Shown: positions 61,543-64,000 of the stretch, piece by piece
How the letters are laid out: each line of letters begins with the position of its first letter
Position numbering within the stretch: position 1 is the stretch's first letter
Source: HGM04593 sp045654885
Lineage (GTDB): Bacteria; Bacteroidota; Bacteroidia; Bacteroidales; Bacteroidaceae
Length of the DNA stretch: 64,000 nt
Reading direction: 5' to 3'
Assembly: GCA_045654885.1 (NCBI GenBank)
Contig: JAZOOF010000051.1
Location: 62,001 to 126,000, forward strand
Notes under the pieces: generated by a model
What the model was told of the DNA's origin: nothing
What the model saw: only the letters and a program-made list of their open reading frames with translations
The model's database searches: none
Position numbers and translations under genes: made by a program

Positions 61543-62808
61543 ATGAAACTTATACACAAGGTAACTCTTCGCCTTGCATCGGTAATCATGCCGGTGCTGC
61601 TAATATGGGCAATAGCCTTTTACTTTACAATGGTGCATCAGGTAAATGATGAGACCGATGACAGCCTTGACGATTATGCCGAGATGATAGCACGTCGCGT
61701 GGTTAATGGTGAAGAGTTGCCGACTCCCGGTGATGGCAGCAACAATACATATTCAATTGAGCTTTTGCCTGCCACGGAGCATTATGACGATTCTAAGACA
61801 TACGAGGACCGTGAGGTGTATCTTCACTGGAAACAGGAGGACGAACCTGCGCGTGTCATGACCAAGATATTCCACGATACCGATGGAACGGCATATAAAC
61901 TTGTGGTATCAACTCCAACATTTGAGCGTGATGATATCATAAGGGCACTTCTTATACATATTGCAACGATATATGCGGTGCTGCTGTGCATAATACTGGT
62001 TGTAACGGTTCTAGTATTCAAAATAAGCATGAAGCCTCTCTATTCGCTTTTGAAATGGCTCGACGCCTATCGTCCCGGTGGCGGAATGGAAGGTTTTCCC
62101 AATGAGGAGACCGTTGTCGAGTTCCGCAAGCTCACCCAGGCAGCGCGTGAGACCATTGAACGTGCCGAGAATCATCTTGAGCGTCAGAAACAGTTCATCG
62201 GCAATGCCTCGCACGAACTGCAGACTCCGCTTGCAGTGCTTGGCAACCGCATAGAGTGGATGATGGACAATACTGCGCTTACCGAGGAGCAGTTTGGCGA
62301 ACTCTCGAAGATGCGCCAATCCATTCACCGTCTTGTGCGCCTTAACCGCACGCTGCTGCTGTTGTCAAAGATTGACAACGGGCATTTCCTTGACAAGGCC
62401 GATGTCGATATTGTGGCCATAATTGAAAATGAACTCGAAGTCTACAATGAAATTTTTGCCGACAAGGGAATTACGTGCAATGTAAAAGTTCCACAACGTT
62501 TTGTTGTGCAGATGGACGAGATGCTTGCAACCACAATGGTCACCAACCTCATAAAGAATGCTTTTGTACACTCAATGGGTGGGGTAGTTGAAATAACACT
62601 TTCGCGCGGTGAGCTCACTGTTTCAAACAAGGGCGATGAGGCTTTGGACAAGTCAAGGCTTTTCGACCGTTTCTATACCAGTGGAAAAACCGGTTCTACA
62701 GGCCTTGGATTGGCATTGGTGAAGTCTATTGCGGGGTCTTATGGATTTGGACTTGAATATGATTTTAAAGAGAATAGGCACAGTTTTAAAATACGTTTAA
62801 GACAATAA
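61543..62808 (+). CDS. Sensor histidine kinase
   Basis: A 421-residue membrane kinase. TM1 (about 9-30, LASVIMPVLLIWAIAFYFTM), a periplasmic sensor of about 95 residues, TM2 (about 128-155, IATIYAVLLCIILVVTVLVF), a linker (HAMP-like region unclear), DHp with the phospho-accepting His in NASHELQTPLAVLGNRIEWM, then the ATPase with N-box TNLIKNAFVHS and GLGLALVKSIAGSYG. The acidic sensor domain (ETDDSLDDYAEM, EDREVYLHWKQEDE) might sense envelope or cation signals; the cue is unknown. Its stop codon lies inside the terminator stem. Confidence 0.94.
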   Translation: MKLIHKVTLRLASVIMPVLLIWAIAFYFTMVHQVNDETDDSLDDYAEMIARRVVNGEELPTPGDGSNNTYSIELLPATEHYDDSKTYEDREVYLHWKQEDEPARVMTKIFHDTDGTAYKLVVSTPTFERDDIIRALLIHIATIYAVLLCIILVVTVLVFKISMKPLYSLLKWLDAYRPGGGMEGFPNEETVVEFRKLTQAARETIERAENHLERQKQFIGNASHELQTPLAVLGNRIEWMMDNTALTEEQFGELSKMRQSIHRLVRLNRTLLLLSKIDNGHFLDKADVDIVAIIENELEVYNEIFADKGITCNVKVPQRFVVQMDEMLATTMVTNLIKNAFVHSMGGVVEITLSRGELTVSNKGDEALDKSRLFDRFYTSGKTGSTGLGLALVKSIAGSYGFGLEYDFKENRHSFKIRLRQ

Positions 62809-62851
62809 ACAGTAAAGGTGAGCAATCAATGCTCACCTTTACTGTTTATTT
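62803..62851. terminator. Bidirectional terminator between the kinase gene and nrdG
   Basis: An unusually long stem: AATAAACAGTAAAGGTGAGC and the following A pair perfectly with the complement around an ATCAA-type loop. Both flanking stop codons lie within the arms. Confidence 0.9.
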
Positions 62852-63344
62852 ATATATCCATAACAACCGTTTCTCCCTTTTCAAGCGATGCCTGTACGTC
62901 GATTATCCTTTGGTTGCTGCTGCCGCGGAAACGCAGCTCTTCGTCTTTCAGGGCCTCGATGAAGCGTCCGTCCACAAGCACATCTATCTGCTCAAGCAGA
63001 GCCTTCTGTACAGGGTTCTGCAACAGCTCTTCAAAGCGATAACCGGTGTAGCACCATATATTCTTTGTGCTGTGCTCTCTTATCCCCTTGGCAAGCTCTG
63101 TAAAGCCCTGTGGCTGGAACATGGGGTCTCCTCCAGTGAAGGTAACATCGGCAAACGGGTCGTCGAGTATTACTTTCAGAATCTCCTCTACCTCAACCGG
63201 GTGGCCGTTCTCAATGTTCCATGACTGTGGGTTGTGGCACCCGGGGCAGTGATGGGGACAACCCGAAGAATAGACCGAGGTACGAAACCCCGGTCCATCA
63301 ACTGTTGTATCTTCCACTATCTCAAGAATGGAGATTGTTGTCAT
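62850..63344 (-). CDS. nrdG: Anaerobic ribonucleotide reductase activating protein
   Basis: A 164-residue radical-SAM enzyme. The cluster motif is in SSGCPHHCPGCHNPQSW (CxxxCxxC) and the SAM-binding GGDP in TFTGGDPMFQP. It generates the glycyl radical of NrdD under anaerobic conditions. It lies downstream of nrdD on the same strand, separated by 84 bases that contain a dispersed repeat. Confidence 0.96.
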   Translation of the reverse strand: MTTISILEIVEDTTVDGPGFRTSVYSSGCPHHCPGCHNPQSWNIENGHPVEVEEILKVILDDPFADVTFTGGDPMFQPQGFTELAKGIREHSTKNIWCYTGYRFEELLQNPVQKALLEQIDVLVDGRFIEALKDEELRFRGSSNQRIIDVQASLEKGETVVMDI

Positions 63345-63362
63345 ATCTCTGTCATTTCATTT

Positions 63363-63421
63363 TGTCATTCTGAACGTAGTGAAGAATCTGTTCAAGATAC
63401 TTCGTTTCACTCAGTATGACA
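63363..63421 (+). repeat. Small inverted-repeat element between nrdD and nrdG
   Basis: A 59-base element with imperfect inverted ends, TGTCATTCTGA on the left and TCAGTATGACA on the right (one mismatch), and internal GAAGAATCT and TACTTCGTTTCACTCAG words. Its left part matches 4935-4960. It resembles the short dispersed CATTCTGA-type repeats known from many Bacteroidota genomes. Confidence 0.75.
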
Positions 63422-63428
63422 ACGGTTC

Positions 63429-64000
63429 TTACTCGTGTATTACGCGGTCGTTGAGCTCCGATAGCTTTGCCTTGTTCCATCGGTCGGTTGTTCCAACAAG
63501 GTAACCTGTGATGCGCTGCAGCTTGTCGAGGTTCTTGCTGCCGCACTTCGGGCACTCCTCAAGGTTCTTTGTCGAGTTCTCGAAACCGCAGTCGAGGCAA
63601 CGGTTGCGGTTGTGGTTTACCGAGCCGTAACCGATGTTGTACTGGTCCATCATGTCAACAACCCTCATTATAGCCTCGGGGTTGTGTGTCGCGTCGCCGT
63701 CCATCTCTACATAGAATATGTGGCCACCGCGTGTGAGGTCGTGATAAGGAGCCTCAATCTCGGCTTTGTGACGTGCGCTGCACTTGTAGTACACCGGAAC
63801 GTGGTTACTGTTGGTGTAGTAGTCGCGGTCGGTAATGCCCGGGAGAATGCCGAAGCGTTTGCGGTCGCCGCGTGTAAAACGTCCCGAGAGACCCTCGGCG
63901 GGTGTTGCCAGGATACTGTAGTTGTGCTGGTACTGCTCGGAGAAGTCATTGGCGCGGTCACGCATGTAAGTGATTATGCGCACACCAAGCTCCTGCGCCT
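63429..64000 (-). CDS. nrdD: Anaerobic ribonucleoside-triphosphate reductase, C-terminal part (continues past window)
   Basis: The last 190 residues of NrdD; the frame stays open to the right edge (AQELGVRIITYMRDRAN). It carries the zinc site CLDCG ... CPKCG and the glycyl-radical loop RITGYLVGTTDRWNKAKL, the signature of class III reductases that make dNTPs without oxygen. It also has CSARHKAEIEAPYHDLTRGG. The product is activated by NrdG encoded just downstream. The start lies outside the window. Confidence 0.96.
   Translation of the reverse strand, partial: AQELGVRIITYMRDRANDFSEQYQHNYSILATPAEGLSGRFTRGDRKRFGILPGITDRDYYTNSNHVPVYYKCSARHKAEIEAPYHDLTRGGHIFYVEMDGDATHNPEAIMRVVDMMDQYNIGYGSVNHNRNRCLDCGFENSTKNLEECPKCGSKNLDKLQRITGYLVGTTDRWNKAKLSELNDRVIHE

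Noticed and set aside
1..64000. CRISPR array
   Set aside because: No regularly spaced direct repeats were noticed and no cas genes are present.

Overview
This window looks like part of a Bacteroidales chromosome (phylum Bacteroidota). The grounds are a SusC/SusD pair, a PorZ-type type IX secretion (T9SS) component with C-terminal sorting-domain cargo, a C10 (streptopain) protease, a three-subunit succinate dehydrogenase/fumarate reductase, class III ribonucleotide reductase, PepSY-like (DUF2874-type) periplasmic proteins, and promoters of the Bacteroidales form TTTG-N19/20-TAnnTTTG. The family within the order cannot be fixed from this window alone.

Layout, left to right. 0-4.6 kb: a polysaccharide-utilisation type locus on the minus strand (susC-like, susD-like, then the start of a lipoprotein cut by the window edge). 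5-8 kb: engB and a lone TonB-dependent receptor. 8.2-12.7 kb: a secreted C10 protease and a secreted esterase-like protein. 12.7-15.5 kb: recR with a small membrane protein, a GT2 glycosyltransferase and a GNAT acetyltransferase, then tRNA-Asp. 16-24.2 kb (minus): leuS, a YitT-type membrane protein, rdgB, porZ and a CotH-kinase protein. 24.4-28.6 kb: mutS and catalase. 28.6-33.5 kb (minus): polA, ychF, lgt. 33.6-34.6 kb: polyprenyl diphosphate synthase. 34.6-43.3 kb (minus): an unrecognised membrane protein, then deoC, a MazG-like hydrolase, dtd, uvrC, apt, mnmG and a metallophosphoesterase. 43.3-43.85 kb: a long AT-rich gene-free stretch with DnaA-box-like sites. 43.9-48.8 kb (minus): lptF/G-type permease, ribBA, aspC and a START-like protein. 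49-51.6 kb: tRNA-Met, a gene-free relic ending in a group II intron domain V/VI-like tail, and a TIR/coiled-coil/membrane/Sel1 protein. 51.7-54.2 kb: two PepSY-like proteins and a GPH sugar symporter. 54.4-58 kb: sdhCAB. 58-62.8 kb: a PepSY paralogue, RNase R and a two-component system. 62.8-64 kb: nrdG and the 3' part of nrdD.

Most genes are housekeeping (DNA replication and repair, tRNA modification and charging, translation GTPases, riboflavin, nucleotide salvage, anaerobic respiration and dNTP synthesis). The less ordinary points are: (i) a perfect 16-bp parS-like palindrome beside mnmG and, about 3.3 kb away, the AT-rich intergenic region, which together suggest the chromosome origin neighbourhood; (ii) a 24-bp box conserved upstream of two PepSY paralogues 6 kb apart, arranged like an OmpR-family binding site, with an OmpR-family regulator and kinase close by; (iii) the TIR-coiled-coil-TM-Sel1 protein next to a tRNA and a group II intron remnant, a plausible immune or signalling effector in an accessory spot. 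No CRISPR array, rRNA operon, intact insertion sequence or integrase gene was seen.
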